The notes: generated by a model from the sequence alone, not told the origin. A stretch of 64,000 nt of DNA from Typha latifolia (GCA_019914945.1 CM034107.1:11620227-11684226); one strand, 5' to 3'; positions 1 through 13,767 are shown, numbered from the stretch's first letter. Program-made: numbers and translations.

Positions 1-232
1 CTTCTTCTTCTTTGGCTCGACTTGGGCTTGATCTGGCTCGATCCAGCTCGGCTTGAATGAGGCTTGATGATAGGCTCATTTCAGGCTCGGGCTTAGCTCA
101 AGTTGAGTTGAGCCAAGCTTGAGCCAAATTCTAAGACTCAAAATTAATTTCGAGCCGAGCCTAAGCCTGAACCTGAGCCTGAGCCTGAGCCGGAGCTGGC
201 TCGCTCAGGCTCGGCTCGTTTACACCCCCTAT
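1..232. repeat. Right end of a MITE-like repeat rich in GGCTCG/GAGCC
   Basis: The first ~230 bases repeat GGCTCG, GGCTTG and GAGCCTGAGCC blocks and finish with GGCTCGTTTACACCCC CTATC. The reverse complement of that end (a GGGGTGTAAACGAGCC-type terminus) resembles the termini of hAT-like miniature elements common in plant intergenic DNA. Only one end lies in the window, so boundaries and target duplication cannot be checked. The family assignment is an inference from the terminus alone. Confidence 0.4.
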
Positions 233-2260
233 CTAGCATCATCCATCTCTCCCTCCTCCACCGCTACAAATGTATTGCCACCATTGCCTTCCTCCTCCCT
301 TTCATGCTATGGTAGCTCTCTCTCTCTCTCTCTTTCTCTATCCTCTTATCACTTCTCTTGTCTAGCTTGGTCGTTTTTGTGTTGGAATGGATATATGAGT
401 GCGAGTCATGAAGGGCCTTTCTTCGACCTCCCACTTGTCTTGCTATGACAACCAACGATTGCCATGGTGATGTCAAGAGAGTGCGTGGTTCTCGGATGTA
501 GGTTGGTATCAAGCAATTATGAGGTGATTTTTTTTTTTGGTGGGGGCCTTTATAGCTTTGAGTTAGCATGCCACAAATTTCTAGTTCAAATTGCAAGGTT
601 ATGCTCCCTCACGAATAACCTAACTTTAGAACTTTTGCTCATGTGAATATTTAAGATAGTGTTTCATATTGTTTCTTTATGTGTGTCCTAAGACTTAATA
701 TCTTATTTTTATTATTGTAATATTTTGTCTGTCATATTTATTTTTTCAATTTATGTATCAGACAGCTTCAATAGTTGAATAAAAAAAGAGTCAATAAGCT
801 TTCCCTAAAAAGTACCATTACTAATTTCAACTTCAAAAATATTTTTCTTGAGAAGTACTTTGGTATATTTAGTTAGCGTGTGTCTAAAATTAAAAATATT
901 TAGTCAAAGTCAGTGCTTCTGCAGTTCAATTATATTTAACTTTTTTAATTTAACATATAAAATTGAGTCCGTAAATTTTCTATAAATATTTTTGTTATAA
1001 TAAAAATATATATAATTTATATATATTGTGCATACTAGAATATAGTTTTATAAACAAAAAATTAAACATAATTAATTAATTATAAAAACTCTGCCATCGT
1101 AGGGCGATTAGATAAGGAGGAGGTATTGGATTATAAATAGTTCAATAATGGTTGCAATCACAAAATCACTAAACTTATGGTGTACTTAAATTTTTTTAAA
1201 ATTTTAGTTAGAATAGACTAATATGGCTTTAAGTGCAAGTAGGTTGAACCTTTAAGATTGCGCGAACTATCCGTTTCATGATCAGCACTAGGTAGAGAAA
1301 ACAACTCATAATATATATATATATATATCTCTCTCTCTCTCTCTCTCTCCCAAAAACTCTCCCTACCTCTCTTATTAGTTATTACTGGGATAGGCATAAT
1401 AGATTAATAGTATTATACTCAATTATTGCTAGGTTGGCAACACAACCCAATTGCCTCCCGTAACAAAGTCCCCACCCTTGCAGCGTAATTACGGCTAAAC
1501 CCTTCCTTGGAAGATTAGGCTTTGGATCTGGTGTAGTTTTGAATAAAAGAAAAGAAAAAGTTTTAGGAGGGAAAGAAGAATGAAAGATCCGAGATTGTGA
1601 TGCCAGAGATGGTTAAATGCCTTGTCCTCACTTCACTTCAATGCAAGCAAGCATCAGTACTTGTTAACCAGATTCTGGAACTTGGAACTTAGAGCTTTTC
1701 CCCAGTCCAGGAATCACATTTTTCATTTAATGCCTCAATAAATGATGCCACTTCCTGTAATCAATCTTCTTTTGTCACATACCAAGCAAGCAAAATTGAA
1801 ACCAATTAGTTTAATCCATAGTAAAAACTTATTTTATCCGCATGTTGGATCTCAATCGGATCCAAAGCCAAGTGAGTGAGGCTATAACTCATGTGGGGTG
1901 GGCCCGGAAGTTTAATTTTGGGGGGCGAACGAACGAACAAACGAGTTGCTCATGAGTAAAATTAAGATAGTGGCAGATGTCGTAAATAATTCCAATAGCA
2001 GACCCTTTTTATTTGGTGGGGGCCATACCCTCATGGCCATGGGGGGGAGTGCTGTGGCGATGTCTCTCTTCTTTTTCTCCGTCTACTACCTTTTTCCCTT
2101 TTATAATAACTATTATTATTATTATTATTTTATCTTTTGTCAAAAGAAAAATTATTATTTTATCTTTTTGGCCCTTTAAGTTTTCTAAAATTCCAACGGC
2201 GGCCTCTTTTATACGTCTTCTTTAGATTGTTTAAGCGCAGAAAAATTATTACATTGGCTT
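233..2260. other. AT-rich intergenic DNA with microsatellites
   Basis: No gene is recognisable here. It holds a (TC)n run near 317-345, an (AT)n-(CT)n compound microsatellite at about 1313-1348, a short GAAC repeat near 1927-1942 and a TTA-rich run near 2108-2165. Open frames here are low-complexity. The last few hundred bases should contain the promoter of the downstream AGC kinase gene. Confidence 0.6.
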
Positions 2261-2269
2261 TTTATGCCG

Positions 2270-3801
2270 CTCTCGTCTCCCACCTCCAACACCACACCGC
2301 GACCTAACCCTAATTAAACCCTTCTTCCTCTCCGATCCGCGAATCTCACCGAGCTCTCTGCGGAAGGCGTCGTCTTTGGATCGCTCCTCCGATCCGTATC
2401 GATCGCGGCATTTGCGTTATGTGTGGTGGTAATGCCTCCTTTTCTTACGCTTTTCGATCTGCCTGCATTGAGATCTTGAACTGGTTTCGCTGGGTGATTT
2501 TGGCAGTGTGGCCCATTTCTTTGATTATTTTTTTTTTCTCCTTTTTAAAGTTTATTTTTTGTCCGCATTAAGTTCGTGGAAGGTGATGGCGACATGGTGG
2601 TTTCTTTTGGTTCTCGGTCTTCGTTGTTAATTTGATACGTTTTCTGCTTTCCTTTAAGTTCCGAATGGGATTATTGGTGCTGCGTCGGTGTGATCCGCTT
2701 CGAATCAGTTCATTGCTGGAAGGGGGGGAAATCGTGCTTTTTAATCTTGTCAATTATGCAAATCACTGCCGATTAATTTTAGTCCGATTTAGTTCTTTTG
2801 TTGCTATTTTATTATTTGGAGATTTCTACATGTTTTATGGGGTTCCTATAATCTTCCTGTTTATTTTACTTATCAAAAATTTCTAAAGGCAACTAAATGA
2901 GCTGGAAACAACAGTAGTTAGTGTGGACTTGACAATTTTATTAGAGCTTGATTGGGTTAACCAAATCTGTCGGTGTAGACTCGACTTATTAGAGATTCAA
3001 ATGTTGGAGAGCAATATGATGACTGTGCAGAAATCTTTTTTCCCTTTAGTTCACTCTTTCCAGTGGCTCAAGTTAGAAATCTGGTTTCTCATCATGTTGG
3101 CCCAGATAGAAAGTTGTTTAATATGTTACTAGTGCGTCACTAAGGACATTACAGTAGCTTGATTTGTTTAGTCATAAAAGCTTCTGTCGTGATGTTTCCC
3201 TTCGTTCCTTGCACTAGTGGTGCTCATGCTGTAGTAAGAAAATTGGCATCTAAGGATTATAATTGTATCCTTACCTTAAAAGTGAACTGCGTGACTTGCG
3301 GATTTGCAAGTGAAAATGTTTGTATTTTGTAGGCTGACTGGATTGTATTAGAACACTAGTAACTCTGAGGATTTGTGGAAATCAAGAATCTTATTTAGCC
3401 AAACTGGTCTTTCTTATTCAAGATGATCATACGTTGCCCTAGTTGGTTCATTTCAAATTTTAAATTCTTCGTGAAGATTAGATAATTGCTTAGTATTTGT
3501 AAAATCTAATAGTCTTTTTCTTTCTTTGTCCATGAGATTTTTCATGTAAGACTTGCTTTATCTACAATGAACTGCCATCTCAATTTGCAGGATCATGGCT
3601 TATTTTAATCTGGCTAATTGTTATGCAGGTTTTCCAAGTACAAGATTCAGTATGCTTAGGCAAAATTGTTGGAGAAAAATATATTGTTTGTCAAGTCACT
3701 TTAACAGCAGTATATTTTCATTTGGAGATGGGCTAGCTGCTGAATTTATGACTTGTTGCTAGATTAGTTTGTTGAGGTGGAATTTTGAGTTACCGTGGAA
3801 G
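2270..3801 (+). promoter_or_regulatory. Spliced 5' leader of the AGC kinase gene
   Basis: The C/T-rich stretch at about 2270-2430 (CCTAACCCTAATTAAACCC and similar) looks like a 5' untranslated exon. It is followed by a plausible donor (GGTG|GTAATG near 2428) and T-rich intron-like DNA. Acceptor-like sites occur near 3590 (TTTGCAG) and 3630 (TATGCAG), shortly before the coding exon. A spliced leader is inferred; exact exon limits need transcript data. Confidence 0.4.
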
Positions 3802-6776
3802 ATGGGATCTTCTGGCTGTATTTCCGAGATTGTTGAGTCAAATGAAGAATTAAAGGTGGTCCGGTCTAATGGGTCTAGTACACTTCGTGTGAAGGTGAAA
3901 GTAGAGGATCGAGATGGTGAGTCAATTGATTATCCTGTGGAAGACGACCTTGATAGGCTTCTTAAAGCTATCGACATGAGGACCTCTTCTAGAGCGTGTG
4001 GTCCTTATTGTCAAGCAGGTGCTGACTTGCTGCAGAAGAATTCCTACAGGAAGCCAGTTAAAGTCGGGATAGCTCAAGCATCAGGAATTGGGATATCAGA
4101 ATCTGTAACCTTGAAACAGGCACTAAGAAGGTTATGCATCTCCCAGGCCTCAGAGATGGCTGCCATGAAGAGAATGTCAAAGCCAATAGGACTATCTGGT
4201 GCATCAGAAGCTGGGACTATTAAAAGGCTGTATGCATCTGTGGTGGTTCAGGCCAGTGAAACGCAAGATGAGGGAAAAAGGAATTTGATGGAGATATCCC
4301 TTGTGCCTGAAAAAGTTGCGGTGGATTCATCTAGAAAGGTAGCTGAAAGCAGTCAAGCAAGTGAATCAAGTAATCAAAGTACAATTTCTTCTGCGCATTC
4401 ACTATCTTCTACCGCAGCCAAGGTCTCAAAGGTGAGAATCCAAGATGTGATTAGTGATGATTCAACAGAAACTAGTAGCAACAATAGTGCTGTAGGAATT
4501 GGGAAAAAAGGAAAAGCAGATGCAAAAGCTTCTGGTGCCCGCTCCCAGGCAAGTGGTAGCTCAAGCAAGCCTATAGTGAGTCCACGCCTGGTGAAACCAG
4601 TATTTAGGAACAAATCCTGCACTAAAAAGAAAGTGAAGCCAGAACCAACTTCAATACCTAGTTCTCTTCCTAAGAAATCTAAATCAAGTACTCAGGAAGA
4701 ACCTGTTTCTCCTGCATCAAGCAATAAGAAAGATATTGCGACTGTAGGCATGGACGAAACTAAATGTGATGCCACAAAACCTGCTTTAAATCCAAACGGC
4801 TGCAGTGTTAGTAGAATGATTGTTGTAAAAACAAGTGAATGCTCACGATCAAGAGAAAAAGGCGAATGCTCCCAAAGCTCTAAAAGTAGCATTGGTGATT
4901 ACAGTTGCAGCACAAGCATTAGTGATGATAGCCACAGTGGTTTTAGTGGTAACGGCGGTAGGCCTCACATGTCAAAAGATATCAGATGGGAAGCTATCCG
5001 CCATATTGTGATGCAGCAAGGAATTTTAGGATTGAAGAATTTTAAGCTTCTCAAAAGGCTTGGTTGTGGAGATATTGGGACTGTATATCTGGCTGAGCTG
5101 ATTGGTGCAGATTGCTTATTTGCATTGAAGGTCATGGATATTGAGTTCCTAATTAGTAGAAAAAAGATGCTGAGAGCACAAACTGAGAGGGAGATACTAC
5201 AAATATTAGATCACCCATTTCTTCCAACTCTTTATTGCCATTTCACGACAGATAACCTATCATGCTTAGTTATGGAGTACTGTCCTGGTGGTGATCTGCA
5301 TGTGCTTCGACAAAAACAACCTGGCCGGAGTTTCTCTGAAGCAGCTGCCAGGTAGGTTGCTTCAACTGAATATTACATCGGAGTAGCTTTGTCAATGGAG
5401 TACCATTTGCTCACTTTAGTAATGGTATCATAAATTCTTTATACTAAATTCCCTTCATGCTTGCTCTATTGTGCATTTTGTGAAAATTGCCTCTTAGCAT
5501 TAATCTAGTACTGGGGGCTATGCTACTCTCTAACAATTGTACCTGCCTAAAACTAACTAATCTATTAAAGCAAACTATGTACTTCGATTTCAATAACTGG
5601 TTTTCTAACCTTTTATTATACAATTCCATGTGGCGCCTATTAGCTGGTCAAAAAAGATTTGAAAAATGCGTTGTTGCTGGTAATAAGAAGATATTAAAGG
5701 TGATGTGAAAGTGTAGACGTGAAAACAAAAATATCTTGCACATTTACACATTTGTTCTGATTTTGGCGATGTACTTATATTATTGACAATGTTGATTTTT
5801 ATTGAATTTAGAACGTATAAAGTCGAATAATTTTTGTATGCATCTTATGTTCTTGGTTACTATCCTAATCATGCTGCATTCTATAACTTTTGACTTATCT
5901 TGCAAACTACTTTTCAGGTTCTATGTTGCAGAAGTACTCCTAGCTTTGGAGTATCTACATATGTTAGGGGTGATTTATCGCGACCTGAAACCAGAAAACA
6001 TACTTGTGCGGGAAGATGGCCACATCATGCTCTCTGATTTTGACCTGTCTCTCAGGTGCTCAGTGAGTCCTACACTGCTCAGGTCCTCAACTTTAGGCAG
6101 AGAAGAGGCTGCTAAGAGGCTGTCCGGACCTTGTGCAGAGAATAGCTGCATCGACCCACTCTGCCTTCAGCCATCTTGGGTTCAGGTTTCTTGCTTCACA
6201 CCACGTTTAGTGTCTTCAACTGCATCCAAGACGCGGAAGCCCAAATCCGACTTAGGCAACCAGATCAGTCCGCTTCCACAGCTTGTCGTGGAGCCCACGG
6301 ATGCTCGCTCCAACTCATTTGTTGGGACCCATGAGTACCTAGCCCCGGAGATTATAAGAGGAGACGGACATGGAAGCGCTGTGGACTGGTGGACCTTAGG
6401 AATCTTCCTCTATGAACTACTGTTTGGTAGAACTCCTTTCAAGGGACCTGGAAATGATGAAACACTGGCCAATGTTGTTTCTAACAGCCTAAGGTTTCCC
6501 GAAAGTCCACCTGTTAGTTCTCATGCCAGAGATTTGATCAGAGGATTGCTTCAAAAGGATCCAGAGAATAGGCTAGGATCAGTCAGAGGGGCCGCCGAGA
6601 TCAAGCATCACCGCTTTTTTGAAGGTCTGAACTGGGCCTTGATTCGTTGCGCTGCACCGCCTGAAACACCGAGAAGCTACGACGTCGGAACTCCAGCAGT
6701 GGTGCACAAGAAAAAGGAAGGTAAGTGTCTGGATTTCAGGTCTAATGGAGAGGATGTGGAGTTCGAGCTTTTTTAG
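3802..6776 (+). CDS. AGCVIII serine/threonine kinase, KIPK/D6PK-type
   Basis: Two coding exons, 3802-5351 and 5918-6776, join in phase inside an Arg codon (AG|G) to give 802 residues. The first Met of the longer frame (3769) is passed over because the KIPK-like N-terminus begins at [12 protein letters not shown]. About 400 low-complexity Ser/Lys-rich residues precede the kinase domain. Visible kinase motifs are the Gly loop [11 protein letters not shown] (421-431), ATP-binding Lys443 in [13 protein letters not shown] (537-544), DFD (557-559) replacing DFG, and GTHEYLAPE after a long insertion. The DFD and the insertion between subdomains VII and VIII are hallmarks of plant AGCVIII kinases. 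The protein ends FELF, a possible PIF-like hydrophobic tail. Family members act at the plasma membrane in auxin transport and growth (D6PK) or bind kinesin-like KCBP (KIPK). The long N-terminal extension favours KIPK; the exact orthologue is not certain. Confidence 0.88.
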
Positions 6777-7694
6777 CAAGATACTGTTCTCAGCCCTGGT
6801 TGCTCTCGTTGTCCTTCCATTACCCCCTGTTAAAATTAATAGCTAATGTTGTAAATGGCGATCTTTTCATTGCAATGAGGTCTTTCGCCTTATTACTAAA
6901 ATGAATATGATTGAAGGGAGAGCGTTCAATCACACGGACATTTATCTGCTGGTTAAACTACTTTTCTCCAAGTGATGATAAAATACTCGATTATCACTTT
7001 GAATGAAATGTAGGGAAAAAGCGCTGCACTCTTCACTTGATCTGTGCGTCCACAGCTCCCTTTGATTGGTTGAACTATCCTATTCTGTTAATTTTTCATA
7101 AAGGACCTCATGGAATTTTAGTTAGTTTGAAGTAATTGACACTTTGTGAGGCAGACCAACGGAGTGAGGTTTAATTGCAGTCACTAGTTATGAATGGCTC
7201 AAAGTTATCCTTTGAGTTGAATATAACAGTTACAAGCTGACCACTTCCTGCCAAACAACCCCTGCTTTCTTAGAAGTATAAGCTTACTATGGGATGCAAT
7301 AAGAAAACATAGAAGAGGAGTTTCATGAGAATGAATACTATTCACCTCGCATGTGAAATGCTGCAGTTATAGAACTGCTCAGATGCATGATTCCAGTGAC
7401 GGAATGTAAAACATCCAGCATTACAAAATTCAATGTCTACGACACAAAAGCACTCGTGCAGAGTCAAACACAATAAATACAGAAGCTAAAACAAAAGGCC
7501 CAAAGATATAAATATGAAAGAATGTGTATATATACAATTTCATAATGGTGGATGCATCTGAAATAACTGCATCCAAGAGAAGGCATTCCTTCGTGATCAA
7601 ACATTTGATATAAATTATTTACATCAAACCTTTTCCAAATAACTCACGCCATTGTTAAAAGCTCCGAAGTATCAGGCAAAGAGTATACAGCATC
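6777..7694. other. Convergent intergenic stretch and 3' UTRs
   Basis: This lies between the kinase stop and the invertase stop, which converge. AATAAAA-like and AATGAATATG motifs around 6830-6910 are compatible with the kinase 3' end. The right part, from about 7380, is probably the invertase 3' untranslated region. No other gene is visible. Confidence 0.5.
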
Positions 7695-10600
7695 TCATAC
7701 TATATAGGTCTTCTTTAGTACTTTCCTACCTTGTTTTCTCCGTGGGTTGGAATCGACCATGATATTCAATGCATTGATAATATCTGCATCCTCTTCATTC
7801 CATAGACTCCTAGCAGCATCAGGTTTGTTCAGCAGTAGCTTTGCCACAAGGAATCCGGCAATAGACCAAGTTTGATAAAGCCGAGCTTGCTTCCCAATGA
7901 AACGCCCTTGTTTGGTGTCATAATATTCAGGCCATTTATCTGCGGCTATACGCTTCTCAGCCACCTCTACAGCTCTTGCTGCTATCTCTGGCCTGTTCAT
8001 CTTGATGCATGCCACTGTGAGCTGAAATTAGCTAGAGAAAGGTCAGAAATATTGAAGAACAACTGGTAGATATCGCAGGAAGTTTGTGTGTGCAATCTTT
8101 GCCAATGTGCATTGGCTTTCTGAATTTTAGGTGATTTAACCATGCCTAACATTTATCTACAATACATTCTGTGAGAAAAGGAACACAAATATGGATGTGT
8201 GGGCATGATCATGTGAACATGTGCGCATGTACAACCAGGTCTGGAGTCAAACATCTGAACCTTTTGACTTAAGACTTACATCCTGGCCAGATTTGCACAT
8301 CCACAATTTATTAGTGCCCAATGCAGTATTATACATTGGAAATCAAGAAGAAGAAAATTTTACAAAGTTGACTTTTATAACTATTGCTATTTAACTTGGA
8401 ACACCAAGCACACTCATTGTGATGAAAATCTCCCTCCTAACCTTCTAGTGCAGAGTAATAACAGTTTGCGCAGCATGGCCATCTACGTGATGCATGAGTG
8501 TCACAGCTAGTAGGTGGGCCATATTACTTGGAAGAGTTTAATTAACAACTTTATGTTTTGTGAATAGCCATGATTTTTCGCAATTCCACCAAAAGCTACT
8601 ACTTGTTTTCAGCTGTGGCAAAGTTAGTATTGTCAAAAAGGCCTTATCCTAGTGAAGTTGCTCAGAAATGGTAGGATTCAATTGTTTCAGCAAATGAAAA
8701 AACTAAAAAAGAACAAGACCAAAAGTAAGACAGGTAATCCCTGCCAGCCATAGAAACTGTGCAAGAAAGATATGAAAAGTATCCACCAGGTACATCAATT
8801 ATGGAGCTGAAATTATATTCATCTTTAAAAACCAATTATGCCTACAGAAGACCATTCAGAAAAGACACTTTAGAATAACCAGCCGGTAAAGCAACATCTA
8901 ACCTGCCAAAGTAATGTTGGCCAAGAGCCTCCATTGTGATATGACCAAGGCCTGCATCAATATAAAGGGTAAGAAAAGGGCAAAAGACAGAAATAGACTT
9001 GAAATGAGTTGAGGAAGAAAAAGTCAAAACTTTACGTGTTTTTAGGGTCACTGCCGGTAATGATTCGCCACTCCTGGCCCTCAAGAGCAGGATAACATAT
9101 CTTAAATGGCATATCTGCCACCAAATCAGACCATTTAGCTTCAACCAGGTCCAAAATGGCATGTGATTGATGTGTTGTAGCTAAACTGCTTACTATAGAC
9201 CACAGATTTCCCAAAGAGAAGAATCGAAAATCCATGTGAGCTGGCTGCAGGTTACCAATAAAGTAGCCACCCTTATCAGGCATCCACTCAACTAGCCATG
9301 GAGAAACTTGATCCGGATAGATGTTGAACTTGTTAACAGCATCATACGAATACTCCTCTGTTTTGTATCTGTATATCTCATTGATTTTTTTCATGTCAAC
9401 CCAATAATACTCCCTAATATGAAATGATAAAGCTATCAGCCTGTTATTTAATGCTCGACTAAGATCTGCTGATCCATCTTCTGGCGCAAGCATCTCACGT
9501 GCACCTAAGAGAGCTGAATAGAAGAGTGCCTGCAAGAATGTGTAGCCTTGTTTATTAATATCATAATTAGAAGAGAAACAGGGTTTTAATATTAATCCTT
9601 TAAAAAGAAGATTTCTTCCCACCACAAATGAGGTTCTAGATACTTTACAATTGACCCAAAACCAAATATTGGATCCATAATAATTATCAACTAGGAAGAT
9701 ATCTTGAAAGTCACAATTGATACTTTTTAATGTCCTAGATTTTATGTGTACCCAAGTTGAAATGGAAAAGGAAAAATGCAAAGACTCAGGGGAGGCACTT
9801 ATGTGCTGAATTTCAGATTGAACTTTTGTGAAGATAATACTATTGCAGTTATAAATGATAGCATCAATACACTTCAGGAAGCAAATATCTATCCAAATAG
9901 AAGTACTTCTACCGCCATAAAAAAGAACAAAGGAAAGGCATAAAAATATCTGAATATTGTGTTGTTGAACTTGTACATTACAGAAAGAGTCATAAACAAG
10001 ATGAACGTACATAATTAATGGAAAATGACAAGAATGCCTGAAGATGTCCACTGAATAGCAAGATATACGTATAGATTACTCTCGGTTCAAAAGTTGTGAA
10101 TTGGCTGTTTCGGCAAGATGTACTAGAAAATATGTTGCTAAGTTTCGAAGTCTCATGCTCCAATTGCTAAAACACAAAAATTTACTGGAACAACTTTAGC
10201 ACTAGAGCCCTTGTAAATTAAATAGTTAATGGCTTAAAGCCTTAAACGAGTATCCTTGTACTACCTCAACTAGAAGAAGGGATAAAAAGGAGTCATATTG
10301 AAAGCAATTAGATTTACTTGAATTTCCAGAGGGTGGCCATGAATTCCCATTCGGCGATCAATCATGCATGAGCCGTCTGTGACCAATAATGTGGGGAACA
10401 TGTCAAAGCCATCAGCCAGACAAAGCTTCATAATCATTTTAATTCCAGTCTGAACATCAATTCTCTCTTGAACTGACAGATCCCCAGAGCATTTTCCATA
10501 TGCTCTGAGCAGTATGATCCACCATAATCCTGGATGCAAGTTCACCAGTGGAATCTCAATTAACATAGGACCAGTTAGCACATGAACGAATATTATTCAG

Positions 10601-11996
10601 AAAAATTGTCTCCGTGCAATTAGATTACCTGAATCAACAGGTGCTACACGACCTATGGCAGCTTCTCCAAAATCAGGATCCAATACCTCCTCAGTTGCAA
10701 AGTCATCACCATCCAGTGGAACAGTTCGCACCTTGAAACTTGCAGGCATCAGACCTTGACCTGGACTATGGCAATCCATTGTCTTCTCCCAGCTCTACAG
10801 AATGTAAAACAATGAAGATTATTCATGACCAGAGCTATACAGCATGTAATGGTAAATTGTCATATTTCTGGTCCTGTATTTCATTATTCAAAGCTTTCTT
10901 TTTATTTTTCTCAAACTCTTCTGATGGCATCTGAATTCAACATTTTTCTTTTTCAAATTCAACACTTAAAAGGTACTGACTGAACTTGAGGAAATGTAAA
11001 TAGCCAACCAAATAAATAATGAGGTAAAAAGAAATTCTAGTCCTCATCAGAACTTAAAGTGTCATACCTGACATGCTGAGAAAATACAAGATTTAATCAA
11101 AATCTCTAATGATTCAAATTTGGAAATGCTGAGGTCACCTAAGACATATTAAGAAGGAATACTATGGAACACAATTAGCAGTTAATAAGATGTGACCAGA
11201 CAATAGCTAGAACATCATTGTAAATATTTTGTCACGAAATTGGATATCACATGATTCCTAACACATTGGCTTTCAAAGAGAAAAACTGAAGAATTGCTAG
11301 GAACAAACATATTACCTGAAGTTGAAGAGTGTGAAGAATGAAGTTGCGAACTATGTCATACTCCCCCTTCAAGAGGAAAGCAATCCCGGAAGGTATAAAG
11401 TCACGAATAAAAACTTGGTCATAGTTCAATACATTGCTATCAGATGGGTCATTTGCAGCAATTGTTCCAACAGGGCTACCACAATAATAAACCATTGATT
11501 CCTGTAAAAGGCACCATGCTTCATCCTCAAAAGAACTCCCCCTTCTTTTAGGAGATGCATGATCATTTGTTCCAGCTAGAAAAGATTTATCATCACCAGT
11601 TTTGATAGCTCCTTCATCAAAGCCAATAACAGTTTGAGTTTGGCCATTCACATCACTAAGAATCTGGCTTGCCTTGCTGACTGCATCTTTCACCCAGGAC
11701 CTGTTCCCATCCTCACTAGTTATCTTAGAAGAACTCTCATTCCGCTGACATTGCAACATGACATGCCTCGATCTTTTGTGAGAATGCAGGATCCCACGTA
11801 CTCTTGAAAGATTTTGGTTTACATTGGAATTAGACAATGCTCTCGCATGCAAAGGACACCTTTTCCTCCTGATTCTTCCATCAATACTCCAGGGCGAAAT
11901 GAAAGGTGAAGTATTTGAATGTAAAGTGGAACAAGAGTGACTCGATATTGTTCCAGACAAAACATGTGCAGCTACTTCCAAACTTTCCATCATCAT
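7695..11996 (-). CDS. Neutral/alkaline invertase, organelle-targeted type (GH100)
   Basis: This enzyme hydrolyses sucrose to glucose and fructose near neutral pH. Six coding exons read in phase: 11996-11316, 10794-10629, 10529-10318, 9529-9036, 8951-8903 (49 bp) and 8021-7695, giving 642 residues. Family motifs are visible in order: [111 protein letters not shown] and [15 protein letters not shown]. The conserved part starts near residue 155. The Ser/Arg-rich N-terminal extension fits the alpha group sent to plastids or mitochondria rather than the shorter cytosolic beta group. Three ATGs in tandem open the frame (MMMES), so the exact start is uncertain by two codons. A 5' leader exon near 12556-12730, spliced to about 12024, is likely. 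Confidence 0.93.
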
Positions 11997-12023
11997 GGAC
12001 TCAAATTATATCAATAAATATGG

Positions 12024-12730
12024 CCTGATATCATATATACAAAATTGATGAAGCAACTAGTGTTGTCGAGCGATCTGTAATCCTGACAAGATCACCACAG
12101 TGATAAGACAACACTAATGTAGACAAAAAGAAGAAGAAGAAGAAGAAATATAACATCACCAAAATTAAATAGTATGAAATTAAAATTATCAAGTCATCTA
12201 GATAAATTTCGTCATTTGAAAAAGAAGAAGAAGAAGTTACTATATCAGGACATTCCAAGTCCAGGAAAAAAAGAAAAGGAAAAAAAGCTCTTGATTCAAA
12301 TAATAGAGAAATGATTCTCTCTGTATTAGACAAGCATCACCAAAATCTGTAACTTTCATGCTTGATTATAACCAACTTCTCCGATACCCAAATCAAAGCC
12401 ACAACTAGGAATCCAGTTGGAGTAGAATGAATCAAAATTCACAAAGAATGCAATCCATAAGAAGCTGGCTCACGAAGGAGGATGCATTAAGAGTCTTGCA
12501 TTATGTTTTAATAAAATTTAGAGATCAATAAAAGAAATTCGAACGTAAATCTCACCTATCCTTGAGCTCCCGCAACGAATCTAAACAACAGCGAATTATT
12601 TAATTGCAAGGGAATGCAACGAAACGAGGTCTTCTCTTCTCTTATATTCTCTTCTCCTCTCTTATCCGGTGAAAGGAGACCAAGAAAAATCGCTCGCCAT
12701 GCGCTCGCTCGCACACAGGGGCCGACGAAA
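12024..12730 (-). promoter_or_regulatory. Probable 5' UTR exon and leader intron of the invertase gene
   Basis: On the minus strand a donor-like GGATAG|GTGAGA lies at 12556/12555 and an acceptor-like TATCAG|GCC at 12025/12024. The ATG cluster is 28 bases further on. The stretch between is T-rich with CTT repeats, like a plant intron, and 12560-12730 is pyrimidine-rich on the coding strand, as leaders often are. Inferred from splice signals only. Confidence 0.4.
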
Positions 12731-12739
12731 GAGGAAAGA

Positions 12740-13767
12740 CTAAGTTTCCACTTTCATTATTATTATTATTATGAGTAAGGTCTTTTCCGGAAATAAACAT
12801 TATCTAAATAAAGCCATTTCCTTATTTTTACGATTTGTTTGCTGAAAATTAAAAAGGAAATAAAAGTGATAACCGAAATCATTCTAAAATTATTTATTCA
12901 CATCAACACTGGAAATATGATTGACAGTGGAGGTAGAGATATGGGAGATGGCTCGTCCAAACAAAGAATAATTAAATAAACGTGATCAACAACTACTGGA
13001 CTCGTAGATAGTTACGTCTTCTCCTATCAGATTTCCTTGATCCCCAGGAGTGGAGTGGAGTGGAGTGACGTGACGTGACGTGGCGTGTCCAAGTCCATGT
13101 CTTCTGTGAGAATTGTCAACTAATTCCTCTCAGATCCTACATATGAATTGTTATTAGGAAATCTTTACTACTAGTTGCTTAGTTTCTCTACTAGCCAACG
13201 AAATCAATACCCAATTAGTTCAGAGTTTTTCTAGATACTATATTATCTAACTCAAAAATTATTATTTAATTTGATGCACTAAATCTAATAAATTGTATTC
13301 TAAAAAAAATTAGTTAGACTCAGATGAAATCTTTTGAGATCCACTTGAATTGGATGGATATTAAAAGACTGCATCTAGACTAATTTAACTTTACTAGAAG
13401 AGTTGACATTGGGAATGGAGGCATTGAGTAGGAAGCCATAAGAGGGTAATCAAGGCCAGTCGCAGCTATTAACTCCGTGTTTTGTTTCATTCCGCTGCTT
13501 GCTTAATAGTTTTAATAGTTTGGGCAGGCTCGTTTTATTTTGCCCTGAAGCCTAAAACCGCAGACCCACTCGTCTATATATATAGTGCTTATATATAGTG
13601 CTTACACACACATCAAACAAAGGAATTCTCCTCATTTGATTTAGAGCTTAGATTTTTAAAAGCTGCCTATACTTCTTCTTTTCGTTTTCTTTTTAAAAAT
13701 TGAACAATCAGATCAACCAATAACAACCATATGTAAATAATGTAATAAAACAAACTCCTGCTGACTG
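12740..13767. other. Intergenic DNA upstream of the invertase gene
   Basis: AT-rich sequence with no recognisable coding content. A short run of overlapping GTGGA and TGACG motifs (GTGGAGTGGAGTGACGTGACGTGACGTGG, split here as an imperfect repeat near 13049-13083) contains several ACGT cores, the core of bZIP-binding elements. It is about 320-350 bp upstream of the presumed invertase leader. A regulatory role is speculation. Confidence 0.35.

Noticed and set aside
9032..10051. 339-codon minus-strand ORF
   Set aside because: Its C-terminal half is invertase exon 4; the upstream half reads through the intron and has no similarity to the family.
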